A stretch of 7,532 nt of DNA, taken from positions 1 to 7,532 of the forward strand of contig CABUBZ010000083.1 of assembly GCA_902489945.1 (NCBI GenBank). Reading direction: 5' to 3'. Shown here one piece after another: positions 1-5,539 of this stretch. The notes beneath the pieces are model-generated. The model saw only the letters and a program-made list of their open reading frames with translations. It was not told the DNA's origin and made no database searches. Both the position numbers and the translations under genes were made by a program. Each line of letters opens with the position of its first letter. Positions within the stretch are counted from its first letter, which is position 1. This DNA comes from an uncultured Collinsella sp. GTDB taxonomy: Bacteria > Actinomycetota > Coriobacteriia > Coriobacteriales > Coriobacteriaceae.

Positions 1-33
1 CCGCGCCCTAAACGGGAGAAAATCCACGCTCAT

Positions 34-68
34 GAATGTGACAAAGAGACTGCCCCTTTGTCACATTC
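34..68. repeat. REP-like palindrome, copy 1 (downstream of ATPase gene)
   Basis: Perfect 13-bp inverted repeat: GAATGTGACAAAG at 34-46 pairs with CTTTGTCACATTC at 56-68 around a 9-nt loop. It starts 10 nt beyond the stop codon of the minus-strand ATPase gene. A near-identical element is at 1581-1614; the two match at 31 of 34 positions when one is reverse-complemented. Two copies in one window suggest a dispersed REP-like genome repeat rather than a unique terminator. It may still help end transcription or protect the mRNA 3' end, although no T-tract follows it on the minus strand. Confidence 0.75.
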
Positions 69-78
69 GGGACTGGCC

Positions 79-1440
79 CTAGACCGGCTTGACCTCCAGC
101 TTTATCCCCTCGGCGCAGGAGTCGCCCAAAACATCCGAAAGGGCCCAGGTCGCATATAGCGGCAAATAGAGAACCGTTCCGTTGCGCTCAACGTTGCCTC
201 TCGAGAAAACAATCCCGAGCCTTACGCCATATTCAGCCGTATCAAGCACATGACCGAGCGCAGCGTGCGCGTGGTAATAGGAGCCCGATTTAACCTCGAT
301 CGGAACAGCCGTCCCATCCGGTCCATCGACCACAAAGTCCACTTCACCGCGCTTTTTTGTCTGATAGTAGTAAAGCTGGCGATTTTGGGCAGCCAGCTGC
401 TGGGCCACCACGTTTTCGTAAATGCCGCCCAGATTGGGCTCTTTGCTATCAAGATACGCCGCTTGGGCGACTCCAACGGGGTAGCGCGCCATCAACATGC
501 CCGTATCCGATTGATATAGCTTGAACTGCGATGGCCGTGCCGTCTTGAGCAGGGGCGATTTTGGCTCGGTTACGATATCGGCTTTGAGAGCAACGCCGGC
601 ATCGACAAGCCATACAAAATCTCGCTGATACTTCTCGTAGTGAGCCTTGGGGTCAATGGAATTGAGCACGAAGCGCTTGTTTTCGCCCTCGAGCATAATA
701 GGGAGCTGATCGTAGATGCTCTGCACCTGAAGGGCTCGCCCGCTCGCATACTTGGAGATATCCCGCCGGTACTGTTCGTTGAGCTCTGACTGTAGCTGAC
801 GAACAGAGGCAAGGTCGCCCCGCGTGTCAAGGAAACGCTGCACGACCTCCGGCATTCCGCCGACAACGGTATAGGTCCTGAAGTTTGCCATCATCGCGTC
901 ATGAATGTAATCAGGAATGGGTCTCTCGCTGATACACGCGTCACGTATCGTTTGGCGAGCCCTCTCGCTCACCCCGATTGCCCAGCAAAACTCCTCAAAA
1001 TCGAGCGGGAACATCCTAAGCTCGTGAACATACCCCACGGGATAGGACCTGACGCCCTTGAACTGAGTCCCGAGCATTGACCCCGAAAACGCCCAGCGGC
1101 ATCTCCCGTCCTCAACAAGGAACTTTGCCATCGTCATGATGTCGGGGGCCTCTTGGACCTCATCGATAAACACGAGCGTTTTGCCTGGTGCAATCGACTT
1201 TCCCGAAAGAAGCGTCACCCTGCTGATGAAATCATCGGCATCCCGCGCCTCGAGAAGAGCATCTTTTGCCTGGCGATTTTCCATGAGGTTAAGCTCGATG
1301 TAGGTTGCATGGTTGGCTTTGCCAAATGCGCGAATCGAATAGCTTTTGCCAATCTGGCGAGAACCCGTAATGAACAAGGCCTTTTGCTCGGAAGACTTCA
1401 GCCAACGCTCCAGCTCTGCCGCTATTTTCCTACGCAGCAT
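79..1440 (-). CDS. AAA ATPase of the DUF4143 (AAA_14) family
   Basis: A 453-aa P-loop ATPase of the very common but poorly understood AAA_14/DUF4143 group. The N-terminal domain has Walker A GSRQIGKS (residues 26-33), Walker B LVFIDEVQEAP (about 89-99, D93 E94) and a sensor-like FSGS (118-121), followed by the family-typical stretch ending FPLDFEEF (144-151). The C-terminal DUF4143 region carries GEVDF (365-369) and IEVKSG (381-386), so D368, E382 and K384 make a PD-(D/E)xK-like nuclease signature. No membrane segment or signal peptide is seen, so it should be cytosolic. The start at 1440 is chosen because GAGGGGAG (1446-1453) sits 5 nt upstream; an in-frame ATG at 1459-1461 would add 7 residues but has no Shine-Dalgarno. 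It appears monocistronic. GC is lower than in the exporter genes (about 53-58% in two hand-counted 60-base pieces), and REP-like palindromes lie on both sides, which hints at a separately acquired gene. The cellular role is unknown; defence or mobile-element functions are only guesses. Confidence 0.9.
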   Translation of the reverse strand: MLRRKIAAELERWLKSSEQKALFITGSRQIGKSYSIRAFGKANHATYIELNLMENRQAKDALLEARDADDFISRVTLLSGKSIAPGKTLVFIDEVQEAPDIMTMAKFLVEDGRCRWAFSGSMLGTQFKGVRSYPVGYVHELRMFPLDFEEFCWAIGVSERARQTIRDACISERPIPDYIHDAMMANFRTYTVVGGMPEVVQRFLDTRGDLASVRQLQSELNEQYRRDISKYASGRALQVQSIYDQLPIMLEGENKRFVLNSIDPKAHYEKYQRDFVWLVDAGVALKADIVTEPKSPLLKTARPSQFKLYQSDTGMLMARYPVGVAQAAYLDSKEPNLGGIYENVVAQQLAAQNRQLYYYQTKKRGEVDFVVDGPDGTAVPIEVKSGSYYHAHAALGHVLDTAEYGVRLGIVFSRGNVERNGTVLYLPLYATWALSDVLGDSCAEGIKLEVKPV

Positions 1441-1460
1441 AGGCTCTCCCCTCGGTGTCA

Positions 1461-1547
1461 TCGAATGAAATGCAAAGTTTTATATGCTTGATTATCGATG
1501 AAACGCAGAATTTTTAGAACCTAAAATCGGATGAAATGCAGAGATTT
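1461..1547. repeat. Three direct repeats with exact 33-bp period upstream of the ATPase gene
   Basis: The core ATGAAAYGCA occurs at 1465-1474, 1498-1507 and 1531-1540, exactly 33 bp apart. Conservation extends outward to TCG on the left and A..TTT on the right, giving units of about 21 bp: 1461-1481, 1494-1514 and 1527-1547. The spacing is close to three helical turns, so all three would lie on one face of the DNA. They fill the 5' region of the minus-strand ATPase gene, in AT-rich DNA (about 30% GC). A short palindrome, TTTTAG / CTAAAA (1512-1517 / 1521-1526), sits between the last two units. Likely a cluster of protein-binding sites controlling the ATPase gene, possibly bound by its own product; that role is inference. 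Confidence 0.7.
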
Positions 1548-1556
1548 GAGATTATA
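1491..1556 (-). promoter_or_regulatory. Possible promoter region of the ATPase gene
   Basis: On the minus strand, a perfect -10 hexamer TATAAT reads at 1556-1551 and a second -10-like GATAAT at 1496-1491. Neither has a convincing TTGACA-like -35 box at 16-18 bp; the best for GATAAT is TTCTAA. Both lie among the 33-bp-phased repeats, so any protein bound there would compete with or recruit RNA polymerase. The choice between the two cannot be made from sequence alone. Confidence 0.3.
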
Positions 1557-1580
1557 AGTAAAAGAAGGGGCACCACCGGC

Positions 1581-1614
1581 GAATGTGGCAAAGGGGCTGT
1601 CCCTTTGTCACATT
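1581..1614. repeat. REP-like palindrome, copy 2 (between ATPase and kinase operon)
   Basis: A 14-bp stem pairs 1582-1595 with 1601-1614 around the loop GCTGT, with a single G.T wobble (1588/1608) and a core of CAAAGGG / CCCTTTG. It begins 8 nt beyond the stop codon of the small Cys-rich gene and is the second copy of the element at 34-68. On the minus strand it is followed after about 13 nt by CCCCTTCTTTT, so it could also act as a weak terminator of the kinase operon. The two copies bracket the ATPase gene plus its phased repeats. Confidence 0.75.
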
Positions 1615-1622
1615 GCGCCCGA

Positions 1623-1955
1623 CTACTCGTCTACGATCTCGGCAAGCCAGACGTTCAACGTATCGACCTCGGGGCAACAGAACTTTGCCGTGCCGGGCTC
1701 GTTGCCGGGCACGGTGCCGCCGTAGCGCAGGATGTCGATATAGGGAAAGCCCACATGGCAGGCCATGGCGCACATCTTGCCGCGATCGCGGTCGAAGTCA
1801 AAGACGTCGCCCGGCTTGTGGCCATGATGGCAGCGGCACGTCCCCAGCTGGTCCACGCAGCTAATGCGGATACGCGGACGCTTGCCGCGCGGAGCGCCGA
1901 GCGGTTTGCTCTCGCCCGAAGGCTCGGTGGAGCCGCTCTCAGCCGTGCTACTCAT
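1623..1955 (-). CDS. Small Cys-rich protein, probable TIGR04076 family
   Basis: A 110-aa protein of unknown function. Residues 1-27 are Ser/Gly/Pro/Glu-rich and probably disordered. The core (28-110) holds seven cysteines (C33, C40, C42, C62, C66, C93, C94) and histidines next to them (H43, H44, H67), plus HKPGDVFDFD (47-56) and LRYGGTVPG (76-84). The pattern of early Cys, a GD-x-F turn, Cys-xxx-Cys-His, a LxYGG segment and a late Cys cluster resembles the TIGR04076 family of small Cys-containing proteins, recognised from memory and not searched. Metal or Fe-S binding is possible but unproven. The ATG at 1955 overlaps the end of the kinase gene by 8 nt (ATGAGTAG), an in-frame TGA lies at 1964-1962, and no good Shine-Dalgarno is seen, so translation is probably coupled to the kinase. 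A TTG at 1961 is the only alternative start. Confidence 0.75.
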   Translation of the reverse strand: MSSTAESGSTEPSGESKPLGAPRGKRPRIRISCVDQLGTCRCHHGHKPGDVFDFDRDRGKMCAMACHVGFPYIDILRYGGTVPGNEPGTAKFCCPEVDTLNVWLAEIVDE

Positions 1956-2772
1956 GGTCAATCACGTCCAGGCACGCCTCGATGGGAAGTCCGGCCGACT
2001 TGTCCTCCTGGTCGGCATTACGCTCGATAAGCTCGGCCACCACGCGCATGGCGTCGGCCGTCGCACGCTGCAGGCTCCAACCGGCCATAACGCGGCCCAC
2101 AAGCACCGCCGAGAACGTGTCGCCCGTGCCGGGGAAATAAACCGGAATGAGCTCAAAGGGAATCGTGAAGTACTCCCCCGCCACATGGTCGTAACCGATA
2201 ACCGCGTTCGTGCCATTGACTACGGCGCTCGTAATGACCACAGACTTGGCACCCAGCTCACGCACGGCGTCCACAAGGACGCGGGCCTCGTCGGGCGTGA
2301 CTTGCTCTGCAATGGGCGTATCGGCAAGCAGGCACGCCTCGGTATAGTTGGGCACCGCGTAGTCTGCGCACTCCAGCAGATGCCGCATAAGGCCAATCGT
2401 GGACTCGGGCACGCCCGCATAGAGCTTGCCGTTATCGCCCATGATGGGGTCGACGAACACCTTGGTGCCCTTTTGCGCACGGCGGTGGCAAAAGTCCGAG
2501 ATGATGCGCGTCTCTTCCTCGGTCACAATAAAGCCGGTCGAGATGGCATCGAACTCAAAGCCGAGCTCTTCCCAGATGGCAAGACTCTGACGCACGTACT
2601 CCGTGGTGTCATGGATGTAGAACTTGGGATAGTTGAGCGTATCGGACACAAGCGCCGTCGGCAGGTTGTGGATGCGGTAGCCCATATGCGACAGCACTGG
2701 CAGCATGGCGGAAAGCGCGACTTTGCCGTAGCCGCACATATCGTTGATCAGCAGCAGCTGAGTGTTCTTCAT
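1948..2772 (-). CDS. Pyridoxamine/pyridoxal kinase (PfkB/ribokinase superfamily)
   Basis: A 274-aa cytosolic enzyme that should phosphorylate pyridoxamine, pyridoxal or pyridoxine with ATP in the vitamin B6 salvage pathway leading to pyridoxal 5'-phosphate. Family landmarks: an N-terminal INDMCGYGKVAL (9-20), LPTALVSDTLNYPKF (37-51), the nucleotide-side VDPIMGDNGKLY (107-118), NYTEACLL (142-149) and the ribokinase-superfamily GTGD (215-218), with D218 as the expected catalytic base. Length matches the Gram-positive pyridoxamine kinase group (COG2240-like, annotated PdxY or PdxK). The start at 2772 is supported by AAGGGGG (2779-2785) 6 nt upstream; the frame stays open for 50 more codons with no family similarity. 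It is first in a two-gene unit with the Cys-rich gene. A related hydroxymethylpyrimidine kinase is less likely given the pattern, but substrate specificity cannot be read from the sequence. Confidence 0.92.
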   Translation of the reverse strand: MKNTQLLLINDMCGYGKVALSAMLPVLSHMGYRIHNLPTALVSDTLNYPKFYIHDTTEYVRQSLAIWEELGFEFDAISTGFIVTEEETRIISDFCHRRAQKGTKVFVDPIMGDNGKLYAGVPESTIGLMRHLLECADYAVPNYTEACLLADTPIAEQVTPDEARVLVDAVRELGAKSVVITSAVVNGTNAVIGYDHVAGEYFTIPFELIPVYFPGTGDTFSAVLVGRVMAGWSLQRATADAMRVVAELIERNADQEDKSAGLPIEACLDVIDHE

Positions 2773-2979
2773 GAGAGTCCCCCTTGGTTCGGGCACGGCG
2801 CGGCAGCGCCACAATGCGACTAAGTGTAGCGCAGGGAACGTTGCGAGCAGGCGCCAGGGCCGCGAAGAGCGCATTGTTGCGGAAAGGTTTCGGAAAATGA
2901 TCCCTTTTCCTCCGTCCCCCACGGATCACTTGCCCCAGCAACAACCAGGGCAACGCCGCAGGTAGAGGACGGAAAGCGA
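2773..2979. other. Divergent intergenic region, kinase-proximal part, with small hairpins
   Basis: Non-coding on both strands as far as can be seen. On the minus strand, TACACT (2828-2823) is a possible -10 box for the kinase gene, without a recognisable -35. Three short adjacent inverted repeats follow: GGAAAA / TTTTCC (2892-2897 / 2905-2910), TCCGT / ACGGA (2911-2915 / 2921-2925) and TTGCCC / GGGCAA (2930-2935 / 2948-2953). TGAT at 2898-2901 could alternatively pair with ATCA at 2925-2928, extending the second stem at the expense of the first. Confidence 0.5.
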
Positions 2980-3077
2980 AAACGCTCCTAAGCGAGCAAG
3001 GTGGCGTGAAAGAGGAGGGCATAGGCCTTGTGGCCATGCCCGACGATTGAACGCCAGATTGCCGCTTAGGAGCGTTT
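2980..3077 (+). ncRNA. Candidate structured RNA or foldback element, unidentified
   Basis: A 98-nt nested inverted repeat. Outer stem of 15 perfect pairs: AAACGCTCCTAAGCG (2980-2994) with 3063-3077. Then, after bulged A2995, GCAA/TTGC (2996-2999 / 3059-3062); a 2x2 loop; TGGCGT/ACGCCA (3002-3007 / 3051-3056); a symmetric 9x9 loop (3008-3016 / 3042-3050); GGGCAT/ATGCCC (3017-3022 / 3036-3041); bulged A3023; GGCC/GGCC closing a TTGT loop (3028-3031). This makes 35 Watson-Crick pairs outside the 9x9 loop. Read as plus-strand RNA, that loop resolves into G.A/A.G, two A-U, G.A/A.G, G-C, G.A/A.G. On the minus strand the same positions are C.T mismatches, which favours a plus-strand RNA. No known RNA family is recognised and no clear dedicated promoter is seen. 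A dispersed repeat or MITE-like foldback is the main alternative; no target-site duplication is evident. Confidence 0.45.
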
Positions 3078-3090
3078 GCAGCGTCGAGCC

Positions 3091-3117
3091 GTTACGCGGT
3101 TTGGAAAACCGCGTAAC
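3091..3117. repeat. Perfect 12-bp inverted repeat upstream of the marR promoter
   Basis: GTTACGCGGTTT (3091-3102) is the exact reverse complement of 3106-3117, separated by GGA. It ends 15 bp before the -35 box of the marR operon and lies 13 bp after the foldback at 2980-3077. No T-tract follows on either strand, so it is not a standard intrinsic terminator. It could be an operator for a dimeric regulator, or a 3' hairpin of an RNA read rightward. Confidence 0.65.
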
Positions 3118-3132
3118 AATCAGTTTGGTACC

Positions 3133-3161
3133 TTGACATTCCTGTCGGCCACTCCTAGATT
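3133..3161 (+). promoter_or_regulatory. Sigma-70-type promoter of the marR-ABC operon
   Basis: A perfect -35 TTGACA (3133-3138), a 17-bp spacer and a -10 TAGATT (3156-3161, four of six consensus positions). Transcription should start near 3168, leaving a leader of about 50 nt before the marR start codon. The only strong promoter-like signal upstream of the operon. Confidence 0.75.
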
Positions 3162-3195
3162 AGTTAGGCACAAAACAATCCCACTACCTAACTAA
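3160..3195. promoter_or_regulatory. Probable MarR autoregulatory operator
   Basis: TTAGTTAGG (3160-3168) and CCTAACTAA (3187-3195) form a perfect 9-bp inverted repeat with an 18-bp gap. The left arm overlaps the end of the -10 box and the likely start site; the right arm sits just before the Shine-Dalgarno. A smaller dyad, CCTA / TAGG (3154-3157 / 3165-3168), overlaps the left arm and the -10 box. TTAG/CTAA-type dyads over a promoter are typical of MarR operators, so binding would block initiation. Assignment to the adjacent MarR is inference; a leader-RNA stem next to the ribosome-binding site is the alternative. Confidence 0.65.
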
Positions 3196-3216
3196 AGAAA
3201 GGAGAGATACGAATTC

Positions 3217-3723
3217 ATGTGCGATGAACCCCTTAACCTTCGTCCGCACGAGCCCGGCGGCGACCCGTCGCAGCCGGCAGACGTGCCCGAAGCAGTTAAC
3301 GGCGAAGACAAGCTCGCCAAGCGCATCCTGAGCGGCCTAGGCTTTTGCGGCCACTACATGCACTTTCACGGCGGCGGCGTGTCCGGCAAGGCGCCCATCG
3401 TCTGCCTGCTTGCCAAGCAGGAAAACGGCGAGATGTCGCAGCAGGAACTCGGCATGCACTTCGACCTCAAGCCGGGGTCGCTTTCCGAAATCCTGTCCAA
3501 GCTCGAGTGCGCCGGCATCATCGAGCGCAGCCGCAATCCAAAAGATCGCCGGCAGCTCACCATTCGCCTGACCGAGATCGGCTGGGAGAAGGCCCGCATC
3601 GACCAAGCCGCCCGCATCCGTTTTAGAGAGCAGGCCTTTAGTGCCCTCAACCACGACGAGCGTGAACAGCTCGCCGAGATGCTCGAGAAAATCCGCGTAA
3701 CCTGGGAGGAACTGGATGATTAA
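3217..3723 (+). CDS. MarR-family transcriptional regulator
   Basis: A 168-aa cytosolic DNA-binding protein, probably a dimeric repressor of its own operon released by a small ligand. Residues 1-30 are Pro/Gly/acidic and probably disordered. A HYMHFHGGG stretch (46-54) precedes the winged helix-turn-helix (about 58-120): MSQQELGMHFDLKPGSLSEILSKLE (73-97) contains the recognition helix, and NPKDRRQLTIRLTEIG (107-122) is the beta-wing with the family-typical D-x-R (D110 to R112). C-terminal helices (125-165) would complete the dimer interface. GGAG (3201-3204) lies 12 nt before the ATG, longer than usual, which may keep expression low. The 3' end overlaps the first ABC gene by 8 nt (ATGATTAA), indicating coupled translation. 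The MarR-ABC-ABC order matches cassettes such as Streptococcus mutans rcrRPQ. The inducer is unknown. Confidence 0.93.
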   Translation: MCDEPLNLRPHEPGGDPSQPADVPEAVNGEDKLAKRILSGLGFCGHYMHFHGGGVSGKAPIVCLLAKQENGEMSQQELGMHFDLKPGSLSEILSKLECAGIIERSRNPKDRRQLTIRLTEIGWEKARIDQAARIRFREQAFSALNHDEREQLAEMLEKIRVTWEELDD

Positions 3724-5539
3724 AACCCTTATGGGCAGCATCCGCGATTACATGAAGGTCACGATCGCCACGCCGCTGCTGGTGCTTGGCGAGGTAATCT
3801 GCCAGATGATGATCCCGTTTATCACCGCCGACATGATCGACGCCATCAAGGACGGCACCGCCGTTACCGAGATGCTGCCCACCGCCGGCCTTCTCGTACT
3901 CATCGCGCTGACGTCACTCGCCTTTGGCGCCGCCGCGGGCATCACCTGCAGCCATGCCAGCTGCGGCTTTGCCAAGAACCTGCGTCACGACCTGTTCTAC
4001 AAGATCCAGACGTTCAGCTTCGCCAACATCGACGAGTTCTCGAGCTCCTCGCTCGTCACCCGCCTCACCACCGACATCAACAACGTGCAGCAGGCCTTTA
4101 TGATGCTCATCCGCATCGCCGTGCGCTCGCCGCTGGTGCTGGTCTTTGCCTTTACCATGGCATACGCCATGGGCGGCAGCGTCGCCATGGTCTACCTGGT
4201 CATCATTCCGCTGCTGGGCTTTGGCCTGTTCTTTATCATCTATAAGGTGCGCCCGATCTTTGCCCGCGTGTTCCGCAAGTACGACGCGCTCAACGAATCC
4301 GTTGAGGAAAACGTCACCGGCATGCGCGTGGTCAAGAGCTACGTGCGCCAGGACTACGAGAAGGAGAAGTTCGCCACCGCCGCGCGCGACGTCCAGATGG
4401 ACTTCACCCGCGCCGAGAAGCTGCTCGCCTTCAACAACCCCATGATGAACATCTGCGTCAACGGCGCGTTCGTCGTCATCATCTACCTGGGTTCCAAGCT
4501 CATCATCACGAGCCAGGGCACTCTGTTCGACGTGGGCCAGCTCTCCTCCATCTTTACCTACGGCTTCCAGATTCTTATGAGCCTAATGCAGCTGTCGATG
4601 ATCTTTGTCATGGTGACCATGGCAGACGAGTCGGCGCACCGCATTACCGAGGTGCTGGCCGCCGAGCCCACGATCGCCAACCCGACCGAGCCCGTGCACG
4701 AGGTTGCCGACGGCTCCATCGACTTCGATCACGTGAGCTTTAAGTATTCCGAGCATGCCCGCCGCCAGGCGCTCGACGATATCGACCTGCATATTAAGAG
4801 CGGCGAGACCATCGGCATTATCGGTGGCACCGGCTCGGCCAAGTCGACGCTCGTGAACCTGATCGCCCGCCTGTACGATGTCACCGAGGGCACCGTGCGC
4901 GTCGGCGGCGTGGACGTGCGCGACTACGACCTGGACGCGCTGCGCCACCAGGTAGCCATGGTCCTGCAGAAAAACGTGCTGTTTAGCGGCACCATCGCCG
5001 AGAACCTGCGCTGGGGCGACCCGAACGCCACCGACGAGGAAGTCCGCGAGGCCGCACATCTGGCCTGCGCCGACGAGTTTGTCGACGGCTTCCCCAAGGG
5101 CTACGACACCTGGATCGAGCAGGGCGGCTCCAACGTTTCCGGTGGCCAGAAGCAGCGCCTGTGCATCGCGCGTGCCCTGCTGCGTCGCCCCAAGATCTTG
5201 ATCCTGGACGACTCCACGAGCGCCGTCGACACCAAGACCGACGCCAAGATCCGCGAGGGCCTGGCAAGCTACCTGCCCAACACGACCAAGCTCATCATCG
5301 CCCAGCGCATCAGCTCCGTGCAGGACGCCGACCGCATCATCGTCATGGAGGGCGGCCGCATCAAGGACATCGGCAACCACGATGAGCTGCTCAAGACGAG
5401 CGAGATCTACCGCGAGACCTTTACCTCGCAAAATAAGATGAGTGCCGAAGGCGAGGACGCGGGCGAGACCGCCGCAGCCGACACCGAGGCATCCGCACCG
5501 CAAGCTCAGACCCAGGAAGGAGGCGAGGCACATGAGTAA
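3716..5539 (+). CDS. Heterodimeric ABC exporter subunit A (degenerate NBD)
   Basis: A 607-aa half-transporter: six membrane segments (about 15-37, 55-76, 137-155, 156-175, 244-262, 275-300), then a nucleotide-binding domain (about 335-570). NBD motifs: Walker A GGTGSAKST (370-378, with Ala375 for the usual Gly before Lys), Q-loop Q418, signature VSGGQ (474-478, intact), Walker B ILILDD (494-499, with Asp499 replacing the catalytic Glu), D-loop SAVD (502-505) and switch position Gln530 in IAQR instead of His. These changes mark the non-catalytic partner of a heterodimeric type IV exporter (TM287, LmrC, BmrC type), working in the membrane with the next gene product. GGGAGG (3704-3709) sits 6 nt before the ATG. 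A C-terminal tail (about 575-607) is Glu/Ala/Gln-rich and probably disordered; its last codons carry the ribosome-binding site of the next gene. Export of drugs or other amphipathic compounds is likely, but the substrate is not readable. Confidence 0.95.
   Translation: MIKTLMGSIRDYMKVTIATPLLVLGEVICQMMIPFITADMIDAIKDGTAVTEMLPTAGLLVLIALTSLAFGAAAGITCSHASCGFAKNLRHDLFYKIQTFSFANIDEFSSSSLVTRLTTDINNVQQAFMMLIRIAVRSPLVLVFAFTMAYAMGGSVAMVYLVIIPLLGFGLFFIIYKVRPIFARVFRKYDALNESVEENVTGMRVVKSYVRQDYEKEKFATAARDVQMDFTRAEKLLAFNNPMMNICVNGAFVVIIYLGSKLIITSQGTLFDVGQLSSIFTYGFQILMSLMQLSMIFVMVTMADESAHRITEVLAAEPTIANPTEPVHEVADGSIDFDHVSFKYSEHARRQALDDIDLHIKSGETIGIIGGTGSAKSTLVNLIARLYDVTEGTVRVGGVDVRDYDLDALRHQVAMVLQKNVLFSGTIAENLRWGDPNATDEEVREAAHLACADEFVDGFPKGYDTWIEQGGSNVSGGQKQRLCIARALLRRPKILILDDSTSAVDTKTDAKIREGLASYLPNTTKLIIAQRISSVQDADRIIVMEGGRIKDIGNHDELLKTSEIYRETFTSQNKMSAEGEDAGETAAADTEASAPQAQTQEGGEAHE

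Noticed and set aside
34..68. Simple Rho-independent terminator of the ATPase gene
   Set aside because: No T-tract follows on the minus strand, and a near copy exists at 1581-1614, so a dispersed repeat is the better description.
1461..1547. Three evenly spaced repeats as a short CRISPR array
   Set aside because: The repeats are imperfect, about 21 bp, with only about 12-bp gaps, and no cas gene is nearby. Phased binding sites fit better.
1864..2823. Long open frame on the plus strand opposite the kinase gene
   Set aside because: It lies antisense to a clearly recognisable kinase, its translation shows no family motifs, and GC-rich codon bias commonly keeps such frames open.
2773..2922. N-terminal extension of the kinase from an upstream start at 2922
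   Set aside because: The 50 added residues resemble no kinase sequence, and AAGGGGG sits 6 nt before the ATG at 2772, where family similarity begins.
3091..3117. T-box riboswitch element, because ACCGCG appears at 3108-3113
   Set aside because: The longer conserved T-box segment is absent, there is no specifier domain, a strong promoter lies downstream, and the neighbouring genes are not amino-acid related.
3716..4850. Subunit A as a broken or pseudogenised ABC transporter, because of the altered Walker A, Asp499 and Gln530
   Set aside because: The reading frame is full length, and the changes match the known asymmetric pattern, with a compensating partner encoded next door.
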